A stretch of 64,000 nucleotides of DNA. Source: CAYJHC01 sp964369465 (GTDB taxonomy: Bacteria; Bacillota; Clostridia; Peptostreptococcales; Anaerovoracaceae). Positions 41,877 through 51,954 of the stretch are shown here, in pieces. The translations under genes were made by a program, and so were the position numbers. The notes beneath the pieces were generated by a model that was given only the letters and a program-made list of their open reading frames with translations, was not told where the DNA came from and searched no databases. Every line of letters starts with the position of its first letter. Positions within the stretch are counted from its first letter, which is position 1. The stretch lies in the NCBI GenBank assembly GCA_964369465.1, contig CAYJEX010000006.1, positions 10,972-74,971 on the forward strand, given 5' to 3'.

Positions 41877-43136
41877 ATGGAAGTACAAGTTACATATCAA
41901 TTGATTTTTTTGTTGTTTACTCTGCCACTGTTTATCAGTAATGTGCTTGATGGACGAAAAAAAGATACTGCAAATTTACTTATGAATAAAATTTTCATTT
42001 GTATTTTACTCAAAATCATCTTCACTATGGGCGCGTGGGCATTAGATGGACAAGTAGAGTTTGTCTTTTTAAACAAGATATTTTCTTTTGCAAAATTTGG
42101 CTTGTCTCTTCCTGCTTTTATCTTTTTTGTAAAGTATGTAGTCGAAATTGCCAATTCAGAAAGGGTTGAAATTAAAAAGATTTTGGTGTTTATGCAGTTT
42201 TTTTGCGGTATAATTATTGCAATAGATGTTCTTTCTATCTTTTTCCCACTTATCTTTGTATTTGTAGATGGTTTTTATGCAAGAGGACCTGCATATTATC
42301 CGTATCACCTGTTATTTTCAGTGCCTCTGCTTTGCTCAGCTATTGTTATTTATAAAAGCAAAGATGGCTTGAGTAAAGGACAATTTGGGATTATGCAAAG
42401 TTATTTAATTGCTCCGATTCTCGGATTATCTCTTCAAATTGTGATTGAAATACCCTTTGATTTCATCAATCTGAGTGCGGCTTTGTCAATAGCAATTGTC
42501 TATGTGACGGTGCATTTAGACAGAGGTAGACAACTTACCATTCAGGAAAAAGAACTGACCGATACAAAAGCATCACTGATGATTTCACAAATTCAACCAC
42601 ATTTTTTATACAATTCGCTCACTGCTATTTCTATGCTTTGTGATACTGATGCAAAAAAAGCGCAACGGGCAACCGATGAATTTTCAGATTATCTCAGAGG
42701 AAATTTAGAAGCATTAAGCCATAAAAAAGCTGTCCCGTTTTACAAGGAGTTAAACCATGTTAAAGCTTATCTCCACCTTGAAAAAATACGATTTGAGGAA
42801 TATCTAAATGTGGTTTATAACATTGAGGAAGAAGATTTTTTTGTTCCTTCACTTAGTTTGCAACCTTTAGTTGAAAATGCAGTTAAGCATGGATTAAATA
42901 AAAAAGATGGTGGCGGTACAATTACAATTTCCACAAAAGAAACCGAGGGATTTTATCAAATTATAGTGACTGATGATGGAATAGGTTTTGAACCGAACGA
43001 AAGGCCTAATGATAATAAATTGCACATCGGTATTGATAATGTAAAATCAAGAATTAAAACTATGATAAATGGTAATGTTCAAATTAACAGTGAAAAAGGC
43101 AAAGGTACTACTGTTATTGTGAATATTCCTAAGTGA
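41877..43136 (+). CDS. LytS/AgrC-like sensor histidine kinase
   Basis: A 419-residue kinase. The N-terminal 200 residues contain about seven hydrophobic segments, the layout of membrane sensors of the 7TMR or AgrC kind. The cytoplasmic half has the His_kinase (PF06580-type) motif QIQPHFLYNSLTAIS with His near 241, the N-box LVENAVKHGLN, and the G-boxes DDGIGFEP and GKGTTVIVNIP. AGAGGG precedes the ATG. It forms a two-component pair with the regulator upstream; the signal may be an exported peptide of this cluster, which is inference. Confidence 0.92.
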   Translation: MEVQVTYQLIFLLFTLPLFISNVLDGRKKDTANLLMNKIFICILLKIIFTMGAWALDGQVEFVFLNKIFSFAKFGLSLPAFIFFVKYVVEIANSERVEIKKILVFMQFFCGIIIAIDVLSIFFPLIFVFVDGFYARGPAYYPYHLLFSVPLLCSAIVIYKSKDGLSKGQFGIMQSYLIAPILGLSLQIVIEIPFDFINLSAALSIAIVYVTVHLDRGRQLTIQEKELTDTKASLMISQIQPHFLYNSLTAISMLCDTDAKKAQRATDEFSDYLRGNLEALSHKKAVPFYKELNHVKAYLHLEKIRFEEYLNVVYNIEEEDFFVPSLSLQPLVENAVKHGLNKKDGGGTITISTKETEGFYQIIVTDDGIGFEPNERPNDNKLHIGIDNVKSRIKTMINGNVQINSEKGKGTTVIVNIPK

Positions 43137-43239
43137 TGTATTTTATTGCATCGATAAGACCACTAAATATTGACGAAAGTAGTAAAGAAGATAATGATTA
43201 AAAGATGACGAAAATGATAGATCAAAAATAAAAATATAT

Positions 43240-44883
43240 CTATTTAAAAAGAACTTTTATTTTATTTTTATTTGCTAACATAATCACCCCATATATAATC
43301 ATCGAAACAACAATTATTATCAATGTATCGAAACTCGAAAATATATGATGCTCATTTATATAAGAAAAAAACGATATTTCACTTTGCTCTGAAGTAATCA
43401 ATAGAGCTTGGAATTTTGTATAATCTAAGTATATCAGAATATATTTTAATGCTCCCCCACATACCAACATTATCAAAGAACCTAAAACTGGAATTTTCAA
43501 ACCTAATTCGTAAATATTTCTTATTGAAATGTTTTTCTTTTTTCTAAGAATAACCAGAAGCATAAAAAACATCACCGAAAACCCTATCGTTGTGCTTAAA
43601 GGACTACCCAAAGCTCCAATATTTTCAATTCCTGTCAAAAAATATGCAAGTATACATTTACATAGTATTGCGAAAATTGCACAGTTACATACTTTCTTCC
43701 CCTCATCCATTCCTTGTAGTATTCCTATAGTGGGAAGTAGAAATGACAATATTGCAACAGAACACGCAAATATCAAAATAATTGAGTTAGGCAAAATAAT
43801 TTCGTCTTGTTGAGAAGGATATAGGAAAAATAATATATCATTTCCAAGAAGTGCAATGCCCGCCGCAGCTGGTATGCCTATCATTCCACTTAGCCCAATT
43901 GTTACCTTTGACTTATCATTTATCTTCTCAAAACTAGAAGCCCCATCCACATTTAACTTTGATATTGCAGGAACTACAACTATGGCAAATGAAGAAAGGA
44001 GGACATAAGGGAGATTTATAATCGGATAAATCAAACCGCTTATCTGCCCATATATATTTATTGCATCACTATTTTCATATCCTATTTCCATCAATCTATT
44101 TACAATGATAGGTATCTCAACAAAGGAGAAAATCTGGAAAATAGCCAAGCTTACAGTTATAATTATTGTTGTTTTCATCAAGTCATAGAAACTTTCTTGA
44201 TTATCGTTTTCTACCTTTATTTCGTCTGCTTTGTTCTGTTTCCATCTTTTTGCAAAAAATGTCAAGATAATAATAGTTCCAATCATTGACGCTATTGTCG
44301 TTCCTAAAATCGCTCCAAATCCACCTATAATACTATTTTCAATGTCCCCTATATATATTATTTCATAATAAAAGCAGATTGCCAAACCCAATCCCAACAA
44401 CACTCTGAAAAATTGTTCGATAACTTGAGAAAATCCAGTCGGTAGCATATCCTCTTTGGCTTGAAAAAACCCTCTAAAACATGCTGTTACAGATAAAAAA
44501 ACAACAACAGGAGCAATAGTTCTCAACGTTATTTTCGCTTCTTCTATTCCAATAACATGGCCTATTTGCCCTGCAAAAACAAATAAAATTATTGAAATTG
44601 GTATAGCAATATACAAGATAATTTTGCGTGTAATCTTAAATATATTTTTTTCGGAAATTTCCGATTTTGATAATGCCACAGGAAGACCTATAGTTGCAAA
44701 TGCAACGACAACTGCATAAATACTATATGCTGGTTGATAAATTGCCATTCCATATGGACCTATAACATTCGCAAGTGGTATGCGAAATAACGCTCCAAGA
44801 ATTTTCACAATTATTCCTGCAGCAGCTAACATTGCCATGCCTTTTACTAGTACTTGAGTATTATTTTCTTCATTTATCTTCAT
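43240..44883 (-). CDS. SpoVB/MurJ-family flippase
   Basis: A 547-residue polytopic protein with about 14 hydrophobic segments of the MVF/MATE-like flippase superfamily. It starts LVKGMAMLAAAGIIVKILGA, then RIPLANVIGPYGMAIYQPAYS, a pattern of SpoVB-type proteins in the mfd region of Firmicutes. The family includes lipid II and other polyprenyl-sugar flippases, including spore cortex lipid carriers. It overlaps the end of mfd by four bases (ATGA). Whether it serves the spore cortex or another envelope polymer is not visible. Confidence 0.87.
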   Translation of the reverse strand: MKINEENNTQVLVKGMAMLAAAGIIVKILGALFRIPLANVIGPYGMAIYQPAYSIYAVVVAFATIGLPVALSKSEISEKNIFKITRKIILYIAIPISIILFVFAGQIGHVIGIEEAKITLRTIAPVVVFLSVTACFRGFFQAKEDMLPTGFSQVIEQFFRVLLGLGLAICFYYEIIYIGDIENSIIGGFGAILGTTIASMIGTIIILTFFAKRWKQNKADEIKVENDNQESFYDLMKTTIIITVSLAIFQIFSFVEIPIIVNRLMEIGYENSDAINIYGQISGLIYPIINLPYVLLSSFAIVVVPAISKLNVDGASSFEKINDKSKVTIGLSGMIGIPAAAGIALLGNDILFFLYPSQQDEIILPNSIILIFACSVAILSFLLPTIGILQGMDEGKKVCNCAIFAILCKCILAYFLTGIENIGALGSPLSTTIGFSVMFFMLLVILRKKKNISIRNIYELGLKIPVLGSLIMLVCGGALKYILIYLDYTKFQALLITSEQSEISFFSYINEHHIFSSFDTLIIIVVSMIIYGVIMLANKNKIKVLFK

Positions 44884-47800
44884 TTGCGGTCCTTCTGCTT
44901 ATTATGCAATATATGTATTAGTGAGTAAATTTCCTTCAACAAGTTTTCCCCCGTATTATCCTTCTTTTCAAAATATGCAACTATATTCATATCTTTACTA
45001 CTATCATCATATATGACGCTAAACTTTCCATTTTTGTATTCTAATTTTTTGATTTCAATTTCACTTGCCATATTTTTTATTAGTGCAATTTTAATTAAGT
45101 TTGAGACTTCATATGGTAATTTGCCAAAAACATCTTTTAATTTTTGCTGATAATTTTTCATTTCTTCGTAGCTTGATATCTGTGCAATTCTTTGATATTC
45201 TTCTATCCTCTGCACTTCATTTTCAATAAAGTTAGTTGGGATATAACCATTTACATTAATATCAATTTCCGTATCATTTCCTATCATGCTTATTGCCTTA
45301 GATCCTTTTGATTCCAAATCTATTTCGTGTATTACCTCTTCCACTAACTTTGAATAAAGATCGTAACCAATATTAATCATATGTCCATGCTGCTCTCCCC
45401 CTAATATATTTCCCGAACCTCTTATTTCTAAATCCTTCATTGCAATTTTAAGTCCTGCTCCAAATTGTGTGAATTCCTTTATTGTGCTAAGTCTTTTGCT
45501 TGCAATTGTCGTAAACACTTTTTCTTTTTTGTGCATCAAATATGCAAATGCTTTTCTATTACTTCTTCCTACTCTTCCTCTAATTTGATAAAGTTGTGCA
45601 AGTCCAAATTTATCCGCATCAATAATTATCAATGTGTTTACATTTGGAATATCTATTCCTGACTCAATAATTGTAGTCGCTACCAAAACATCACTTTCTC
45701 CTTGGGAAAATTTAATCATAATATCTTCTAGCTCTTCTTCTGGCATTCTTCCATGTCCAACAACAACTTTTGCTTCTGGAACTAATTCACGAATATTGTT
45801 TGCAAACCTTTGAATCCCATCTATTCTGTTCAACACAACATATGTCTGCCCTTTTCTATCCAACTCTCTTTTGATTGCTTCTTTGATCAAAAGATCATCT
45901 TCTTCTAATACATAAGTTTGGATTGGCATTCTATCTTCAGGAGGCTCTTCAATTAAACTTAAATCTTTTATCCCAATTAGAGACATATGCAACGTTCTAG
46001 GAATTGGAGTCGCCGATAACGCAAGCATATCTACTCCTACTTTTAGTGCCTTTATTTTTTCCTTTGCAGCAACACCAAATCGTTGTTCTTCATCTACCAC
46101 TAAAAGTCCAATATCCTTGAAGTTCACATCTCCAGAAAGTAGTCTATGAGTTCCCACAACAATATCAACTTCACCTTCTCCTAATTTTCTTATAATCTCT
46201 TTCTGCTCTCTATTCGTTTTAAATCTAGAAAGCATTTCAATATTGACTGGAAAATCTTCAAATCTCTCTATTAATTTTATATAATGTTGGTTCACCAAAA
46301 TTGTTGTAGGTGCTAGTAGGGCGACTTGTTTCCCTTCCGCCACGCATTTGAAAATCGCTCTACATGCCACTTCTGTCTTCCCATACCCAACATCTCCACA
46401 CAAAAGTCTATCCATAGGATCACTTTTTTCCATATCCGCTTTTATTTCTTCAACACATCTTAATTGATCTTCTGTTTCAACAAATGGGAATTTGTCTTCA
46501 AAATCTGCTTGCCAAGGACCATCTTTCGAAAAAGGGTACCCCCCTTCTGCTTTTCTTTTTGCGGACATCGCTAATAATTCTTTTGCCATATCTCTAATTG
46601 CTTTTTTTGTTTTCTTCTTTATATTATCCCATTCTGCTGTCCCTAATCTTGTTAATTTTGGGTTTTCAGAGCCCGTATACTTTTTTACCAAATCAATTTG
46701 GTTCATAGGAACATACAGTATATCTTCTCCGCCATATTTAATTTTTAAAAGTTCTCTTTCCTCACCTTTAACTGTGATAATATTATTCCCAAGAAATTTA
46801 CCTATTCCGTATTTTTCATGTACTACATAATCATTTTTTTCTATTTCAAACAGCACATCTTTATTTTTAGAATGTTGTTTCTTTTCTTTTCTTTTTTGTT
46901 TTCTGTAGCCAAATATATCTCCATCCGTGATGTAACATTTTTTTTCATGTGGCAAAACAAAACCACCACTAAGCTCTCCTTGCAAAACTGCAACATTACC
47001 TTTAATTTCTTCGTCTAATAAATATTCTCTCAAGCTATTTACTCTTTTTTCTGACTCAGCCACCAAAAAAACTTCATATCCTTCTTTTAAGTAATTACAT
47101 ATTTCGCGTTTAAAACTGTTTAATTCGCCATTAAAAGCAATTCCTTCGTAACTAATAATTGCTTCTATTTTTTCATAAAATTCTGCACCTTCTAACGGAT
47201 TAGAAAAAGATGACATAAGAAACAAATTGTTATGATTATATATTTTTGTATATTCGTCCGTAAAAGTAAATTTAAAAATATCTTCTTTCGATACTTTCCC
47301 TCTTTGAAAATAAATTGGAAAGTCGTCTTTTATTTCTTCTTCTTTTAGTTTTAGCTTTTCATAGCATCTTTCTGGATCATCAATAAAAATCTTATTGTTG
47401 GTGAAATATTCCCAGAAATAAACATAATTTTTTGATTTAATATCACTTACTTCTATTTTGTCTTTTGCGCTCGAAATTTCAACAGAATCAATGCTCTCTT
47501 TTGACAATTGGTCTTCTATATCAAAATATCTAATTCTTTCAATCTCATCATCGAACAATTCAATCCTTACTGGTTTTTCGGAATCAATAGGAAAGATATC
47601 AATTATACTTCCTCTCATAGCATACTGCCCTATAGCATATACCGTATTACTTCTTTCATATCCTAAGTCAAAAAGTTCTCTTGCCAGATCATCGTATACT
47701 ATTTTCTTTTCAATCTTTAATTTGATTCCTTGAGATGTTATTTTATCAAACGGTTGAACTTTTTTTGCAGCCCCTTGCACCTCCATAACCACTACTACAT

Positions 47801-48068
47801 TTCGGTCCATTTCTATCGCCTTGATAGCTTTTTCTCTCTCAACTCTATTCTCGATGCTTTCTGCTTCATATGAAGCTAGTTGATAGCCTTCATCTCCTAT
47901 TAGAATAATTTCTTTATCCACAAAAAAAGAAATATCATCCGTCAGTGATTTTGCAGCCTCATATGTTGGTGCAATAACAAGACAGATGCTTTCACATTTG
48001 TTAACTATATCTCCTATTTTTTTTGCTGATCTACTTCCTGAGATTCCCGTGTATCTAATTATTCCCAT
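44880..48068 (-). CDS. mfd: transcription-repair coupling factor
   Basis: A 1062-residue SF2 translocase. It has the UvrB-like N-terminal modules, the RNA polymerase-interaction domain near NDYVVHEKYGIGKF and ILYVPMNQIDLVKKY, and helicase motifs DVGYGKTEVACRA (Walker A), VVGTHRLLS, VVDEEQRFG and the QIRGRVGRS motif VI. The C-terminal regulatory domain is present. It removes stalled RNA polymerase and recruits UvrA. It is roughly 80-100 residues shorter at the N-terminus than most Mfd proteins; the start codon follows pth closely, and no missing exon-like rest is evident. Confidence 0.96.
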   Translation of the reverse strand: MGIIRYTGISGSRSAKKIGDIVNKCESICLVIAPTYEAAKSLTDDISFFVDKEIILIGDEGYQLASYEAESIENRVEREKAIKAIEMDRNVVVVMEVQGAAKKVQPFDKITSQGIKLKIEKKIVYDDLARELFDLGYERSNTVYAIGQYAMRGSIIDIFPIDSEKPVRIELFDDEIERIRYFDIEDQLSKESIDSVEISSAKDKIEVSDIKSKNYVYFWEYFTNNKIFIDDPERCYEKLKLKEEEIKDDFPIYFQRGKVSKEDIFKFTFTDEYTKIYNHNNLFLMSSFSNPLEGAEFYEKIEAIISYEGIAFNGELNSFKREICNYLKEGYEVFLVAESEKRVNSLREYLLDEEIKGNVAVLQGELSGGFVLPHEKKCYITDGDIFGYRKQKRKEKKQHSKNKDVLFEIEKNDYVVHEKYGIGKFLGNNIITVKGEERELLKIKYGGEDILYVPMNQIDLVKKYTGSENPKLTRLGTAEWDNIKKKTKKAIRDMAKELLAMSAKRKAEGGYPFSKDGPWQADFEDKFPFVETEDQLRCVEEIKADMEKSDPMDRLLCGDVGYGKTEVACRAIFKCVAEGKQVALLAPTTILVNQHYIKLIERFEDFPVNIEMLSRFKTNREQKEIIRKLGEGEVDIVVGTHRLLSGDVNFKDIGLLVVDEEQRFGVAAKEKIKALKVGVDMLALSATPIPRTLHMSLIGIKDLSLIEEPPEDRMPIQTYVLEEDDLLIKEAIKRELDRKGQTYVVLNRIDGIQRFANNIRELVPEAKVVVGHGRMPEEELEDIMIKFSQGESDVLVATTIIESGIDIPNVNTLIIIDADKFGLAQLYQIRGRVGRSNRKAFAYLMHKKEKVFTTIASKRLSTIKEFTQFGAGLKIAMKDLEIRGSGNILGGEQHGHMINIGYDLYSKLVEEVIHEIDLESKGSKAISMIGNDTEIDINVNGYIPTNFIENEVQRIEEYQRIAQISSYEEMKNYQQKLKDVFGKLPYEVSNLIKIALIKNMASEIEIKKLEYKNGKFSVIYDDSSKDMNIVAYFEKKDNTGENLLKEIYSLIHILHNKQKDRK

Positions 48069-48073
48069 TATAT

Positions 48074-48673
48074 TTAATATTGTCCGTTATACTTATTCAT
48101 AGCGCTATTTACATCCGTCCGAATTATTTCCATTATAGCCTTCCCTCCATTAGGGACAAACTCTTCCATATTCTTTAATTCCGTTTGGGAAAACTTCCCA
48201 ATAACATAGTCTGCTAAAGGTATGGTTTCATCTTTACCTATTCCCATTCTAACTCTCGGAAACTCGCTTTTTCCCAATAAATTTAATATTGATTTCATCC
48301 CATTATGTGTTCCTGCGCTGCCTTTTTCTCTGATTCTCAGTTCCATATATGGAATATCTACATCATCATACACAACAATAAGGTTGTTCATAGGGATTTT
48401 ATAAAAATTTGAAATTGCTACAACAGATTTTCCGCTTAAATTCATAAAAGTTTGAGGTTTGATAAGAACAATTTTACTTTGTCCAATTTTCGCTTCTCCA
48501 ATCAAAGCTTGATGTTTAATTTTGTTCACAGGAACATTAAGTTCATCTGCCAAATAATCTATCACCATAAATCCTATATTATGTCTTGTATTTTCATATT
48601 TTTTTCCTGGGTTTCCAAGTCCAACTACTATGTATATATTTTCTCCTGTTTCTTTTGATTTCTTAAACCACAT
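48074..48673 (-). CDS. pth: peptidyl-tRNA hydrolase
   Basis: A 199-residue Pth of the bacterial family. It shows the opening VVGLGNPGKKYENTRHNIGF with the catalytic His, KPQTFMNLSGKSV, DDVDIPYMELRIREKGSAGTHNGMKS and FPRVRMGIG. It recycles peptidyl-tRNAs released from ribosomes. About 13 additional residues precede the conserved start (MWFKKSKETGENI). It lies five bases upstream of mfd, the conserved prs-pth-mfd arrangement. Confidence 0.97.
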   Translation of the reverse strand: MWFKKSKETGENIYIVVGLGNPGKKYENTRHNIGFMVIDYLADELNVPVNKIKHQALIGEAKIGQSKIVLIKPQTFMNLSGKSVVAISNFYKIPMNNLIVVYDDVDIPYMELRIREKGSAGTHNGMKSILNLLGKSEFPRVRMGIGKDETIPLADYVIGKFSQTELKNMEEFVPNGGKAIMEIIRTDVNSAMNKYNGQY

Positions 48674-48717
48674 ATAAAATCCTTTTATTACGTTAGTGCG
48701 ATAATGTTAATACTTTT

Positions 48718-49668
48718 TTACACAAACAACTTACTAACAGATTCGTTGTTATGAATTCTGGACATTGCTTCAGAAAAAAGCGGAGCTACAGACAAAATTT
48801 TCATGTTTGGTAACATCTTTTCATCAGGAATAGGAATAGTATTCGTAAAGACTATTTCTTTAAGATCAGCTTTTGCCAATCTCTCTACAGCTGGGCCTGA
48901 TAAAACAGGGTGTGTCGCACAAACCGAAACAGATTTACCTCCAAGTTTTCGAAGTGCGTCTGCGGCATTGCATATTGTTCCTGCTGTATCTACCATATCA
49001 TCTACTAAGATACAATCTTTCCCCTCTATTTCTCCAATAATATTCATTATTTCGCTCTTATTTGGTTCTGGCCTTCTCTTATCTACAATCGCAATAGGCG
49101 CATTTAATGGTTCTGCCATCATTCTTGCTCTATTTGCACTACCATGATCTGGAGATACAATAACCACATTTTTTGAATCTATGTTTTTATAGTAATTTGT
49201 TAAAATAGGTGTTCCCATTAAATGGTCAACAGGAATATCAAAATATCCTTGTATTTGTGCCGCATGTAAATCCATAGTAATCACTCTATCTGTTCCCGCA
49301 GCAACAAGCATATCTGCAACAAGCTTTGCCGTAATAGGATCTCTTGCTTTTGCTTTTCTATCCTGACGAGCATATCCATAATATGGCATTACAACATTTA
49401 TCCTGCCAACTGAGGCTCTTTTCATAGCATCTACCATTATCAAAACTTCCATTAAGTTATCATTGACAGGAGTTGAGGTAGATTGAATTATAAACGCATC
49501 AATACCTCTAACTGATTCTCTAATATTTACAGAAATTTCACCATCGCTGAATTTTCCTACTTTGCTGAGTGCTACAGGTCTCCCCATATGTTCTGCTATT
49601 TCTTCTGCTAATTTCGGAACAGAATTACCTGCAAATATTTTGTATTCATAGTAGCTATTACTTTTCAT
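48718..49668 (-). CDS. prs: ribose-phosphate pyrophosphokinase
   Basis: A 316-residue class I PRPP synthetase. It shows the KFSDGEISVNIRESVRG loop, DLHAAQIQGYFDIPVDHL, the catalytic flexible loop with DKRRP, and the PRPP signature DCILVDDMVDTAGTICNAADAL near residue 215. It makes PRPP for purine, pyrimidine, histidine and tryptophan synthesis. It lies between the glmU-like gene (76-base gap) and pth. Confidence 0.97.
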   Translation of the reverse strand: MKSNSYYEYKIFAGNSVPKLAEEIAEHMGRPVALSKVGKFSDGEISVNIRESVRGIDAFIIQSTSTPVNDNLMEVLIMVDAMKRASVGRINVVMPYYGYARQDRKAKARDPITAKLVADMLVAAGTDRVITMDLHAAQIQGYFDIPVDHLMGTPILTNYYKNIDSKNVVIVSPDHGSANRARMMAEPLNAPIAIVDKRRPEPNKSEIMNIIGEIEGKDCILVDDMVDTAGTICNAADALRKLGGKSVSVCATHPVLSGPAVERLAKADLKEIVFTNTIPIPDEKMLPNMKILSVAPLFSEAMSRIHNNESVSKLFV

Positions 49669-49744
49669 TCTTTACTCCTCATTTTATAATACATCTCAAT
49701 CGTTATATTTAACAAGCACACTTTTGCTTATAAAACCAAAGTTA

Positions 49745-50458
49745 TTATTTCCTTTTTTTGTGTTTTACCCATTCCGGGATTATTCTAGGTTCTTCTCTAG
49801 CAATAAACAGAGAATCTTCTGGCACGTCTTTTGTAACAGTACTTCCAGCCGCAATATATCCATTTTTCCCAATATTTACGGGTGAAACTAAATTTACATT
49901 ACATCCAACAAACGCTCCGTCTTCTACTTTAGATCTAAATTTATTTGTTCCATCATAATTTACGAATACAACCCCACAACCTAGATTCACATTTTCTCCA
50001 ACGTCTGAATCCCCAACATATGTCAAATGAGAAGCTTTACTACCATTGCCAATGTTTGAATTTTTCACTTCTACAAAATCACCAATTTTACAGTTTTCTC
50101 CAACTTTACAATTTGGTCTTAAATATGCAAACGGGCCTACGGTAGTTCCATTCCCAATTTCGCTTTCTTCTATTACAGAATTTCTAATTAGTACATTTCT
50201 GCCAATTTTCGAATCTTTTATGTGAGAATTTGTTCCAATAATACTATCCTCACCAATAAATGTATCTCCTTCAATTATTACATTAGGGTATATTTTTGTT
50301 CCCTCTCCGATCTTAACTTCATTATCAATATATGCTGTTTTGATATCTAAAAAAACAACTCCTTTCAAAGCATGATTAATGTTTATTTCTATTCTTGTTT
50401 TTTCGCTCTCATTTATTTCATTTCTAATCTTTTCTATTTTAAGCTTTTCGCTATCCAT
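49745..50458 (-). CDS. GlmU acetyltransferase domain without the uridylyltransferase half
   Basis: A 237-residue protein made of a short helical lead and a left-handed beta-helix of hexapeptide repeats, matching the second half of GlmU (glucosamine-1-phosphate N-acetyltransferase). The catalytic histidine is conserved at His144 (SHLTYVGD) and the acetyl-CoA/substrate residues NYDG at 167-170. The N-terminal pyrophosphorylase domain of about 230 residues is missing, and no remnant of it lies in the 91 bases up to murC. Canonical GlmU in this gene position (murC/spoVG-glmU-prs) is bifunctional. The UDP-GlcNAc pyrophosphorylase step must be encoded elsewhere. Confidence 0.9.
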   Translation of the reverse strand: MDSEKLKIEKIRNEINESEKTRIEININHALKGVVFLDIKTAYIDNEVKIGEGTKIYPNVIIEGDTFIGEDSIIGTNSHIKDSKIGRNVLIRNSVIEESEIGNGTTVGPFAYLRPNCKVGENCKIGDFVEVKNSNIGNGSKASHLTYVGDSDVGENVNLGCGVVFVNYDGTNKFRSKVEDGAFVGCNVNLVSPVNIGKNGYIAAGSTVTKDVPEDSLFIAREEPRIIPEWVKHKKRK

Positions 50459-50549
50459 AATATATCTCCATTAATAATTAAATTACTACAGTAGCTATTT
50501 TAAATACAACATATTTTTTTGTTCTACAAAAATCATAGCATTAAGATTG

Positions 50550-51932
50550 TTAATCTAATTCTAAAATCATATCTCCTACTTTATATATATCTCCTGCCCC
50601 CATAGTTAGGACCAAATCATTTTTTTCTCCATTTTGGCAAATGAAATTTGTGATCTGTTCAAAATCTCTAAAATGCCATACCCCTTTATTTGGATATCTC
50701 TCACTAACAGCATTCTTTAATTTTTCCGAGTCGATCCCATATATATCTCTTTCTCTAGAAGCATATATTTCTGCAAAAACAATATTATCCGCATCTTCAA
50801 AGGCTTCTGGGAATTCATCAAATAATGCCAAAGTTCTTGTATATGTATGTGGTTGAAACACGCACCAGCTCTTATTATGTTTTATATTTGATAAAGCGCT
50901 TAACGTCGACTTTATTTCCGTAGGATGATGTGCATAATCGTCAATAACAGTCATCCCCTTTTTCGTTACTCCCCTAATATCAAATCTTCTATCTATTCCC
51001 GTATATTCTTCTAAAGTTTCTTTGATATGTTCTATTCCAACTCCTAACGTGTGACAGCATGCTGTAGCAGCTAACGAATTTAATATATTGAATTCTCCAG
51101 GTATTTTTAGAGAAACTCTACATAACGTTACAGCTTTACATACTATATCAAACTCAGGCATTCCTTCCTGGTTAAATGTGATATTTTCTCCCCAATAGTC
51201 ACATTTTGGATTAAGGCCAAAAGTAACAAGATTAGGAGCTTTTTGCATTACTCTATTCACAAAAGGATTCGCTTCGTACGCTATTAACAGTCCATTTTCT
51301 TTTGGAAGAATATCTACAAACGAATCGAAAGATTCCGTAATATGATCAATATCTCTAAAATAATCCAAATGATCCGAATCAATATTTAGAATGATTTCTA
51401 CATTTGGGGACAAGCTCAAAAAGCTATCCATATATTCGCAAGCTTCTGTTACAAAATATTCGCCATTTCCAATTTTTAAATTCCCATTAATAGGACCTAG
51501 GTTGCCTCCCACCAAAATAGTTGGCTCTCTTCCGCTTTTATCAAGAATTAAAGAAACCATCGATGTTGTAGTACTTTTTCCGTGCGTACCTGCAACAGCA
51601 ATGCTTATTCTCTCTTCTTTCATCAAAAATCCTAACATTTCTGCTCTACTAAACAATTTGAGATTATTATCAACAGCATATTTTACCTCAGGATTATCCT
51701 TAGAAATAGCTGCACTATACACAACAATTTGAGCATTTTTCACATTCTCATGGGTATGTCCAATTCCAACAGCAACACCTTTGTTTCGTAAATTGATGAT
51801 CTTCTGATTTTCATTCATATCTGAGCCCGAAACAATGTATCCTCTATTCAAAAGCAGTTCAGCTATAGCAGACATTCCCACTCCACCAATCCCTATAAAA
51901 TGTATTTTTTTTTCGTTATTTAACTCTAACAT
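50550..51932 (-). CDS. murC: UDP-N-acetylmuramate--L-alanine ligase
   Basis: A 460-residue Mur ligase. It shows the N-terminal HFIGIGGVGMSAIAE, the ATP loop VAGTHGKSTTTSMV near residue 115, ACEYMDSF, the DDYAHHPTEI motif and the C-terminal domain. It adds L-alanine to UDP-MurNAc in peptidoglycan precursor synthesis. GGAGG precedes the ATG. It opens the murC-glmU-prs-pth-mfd run and is divergent from spoVG. Confidence 0.97.
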   Translation of the reverse strand: MLELNNEKKIHFIGIGGVGMSAIAELLLNRGYIVSGSDMNENQKIINLRNKGVAVGIGHTHENVKNAQIVVYSAAISKDNPEVKYAVDNNLKLFSRAEMLGFLMKEERISIAVAGTHGKSTTTSMVSLILDKSGREPTILVGGNLGPINGNLKIGNGEYFVTEACEYMDSFLSLSPNVEIILNIDSDHLDYFRDIDHITESFDSFVDILPKENGLLIAYEANPFVNRVMQKAPNLVTFGLNPKCDYWGENITFNQEGMPEFDIVCKAVTLCRVSLKIPGEFNILNSLAATACCHTLGVGIEHIKETLEEYTGIDRRFDIRGVTKKGMTVIDDYAHHPTEIKSTLSALSNIKHNKSWCVFQPHTYTRTLALFDEFPEAFEDADNIVFAEIYASRERDIYGIDSEKLKNAVSERYPNKGVWHFRDFEQITNFICQNGEKNDLVLTMGAGDIYKVGDMILELD

Positions 51933-51954
51933 TTCAACCTCCAGTTACTTGAAA

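Noticed and set aside
43136..43204. A 22-codon frame directly after the histidine kinase stop
   Set aside because: Very short, no ribosome binding site of its own, no recognisable content.
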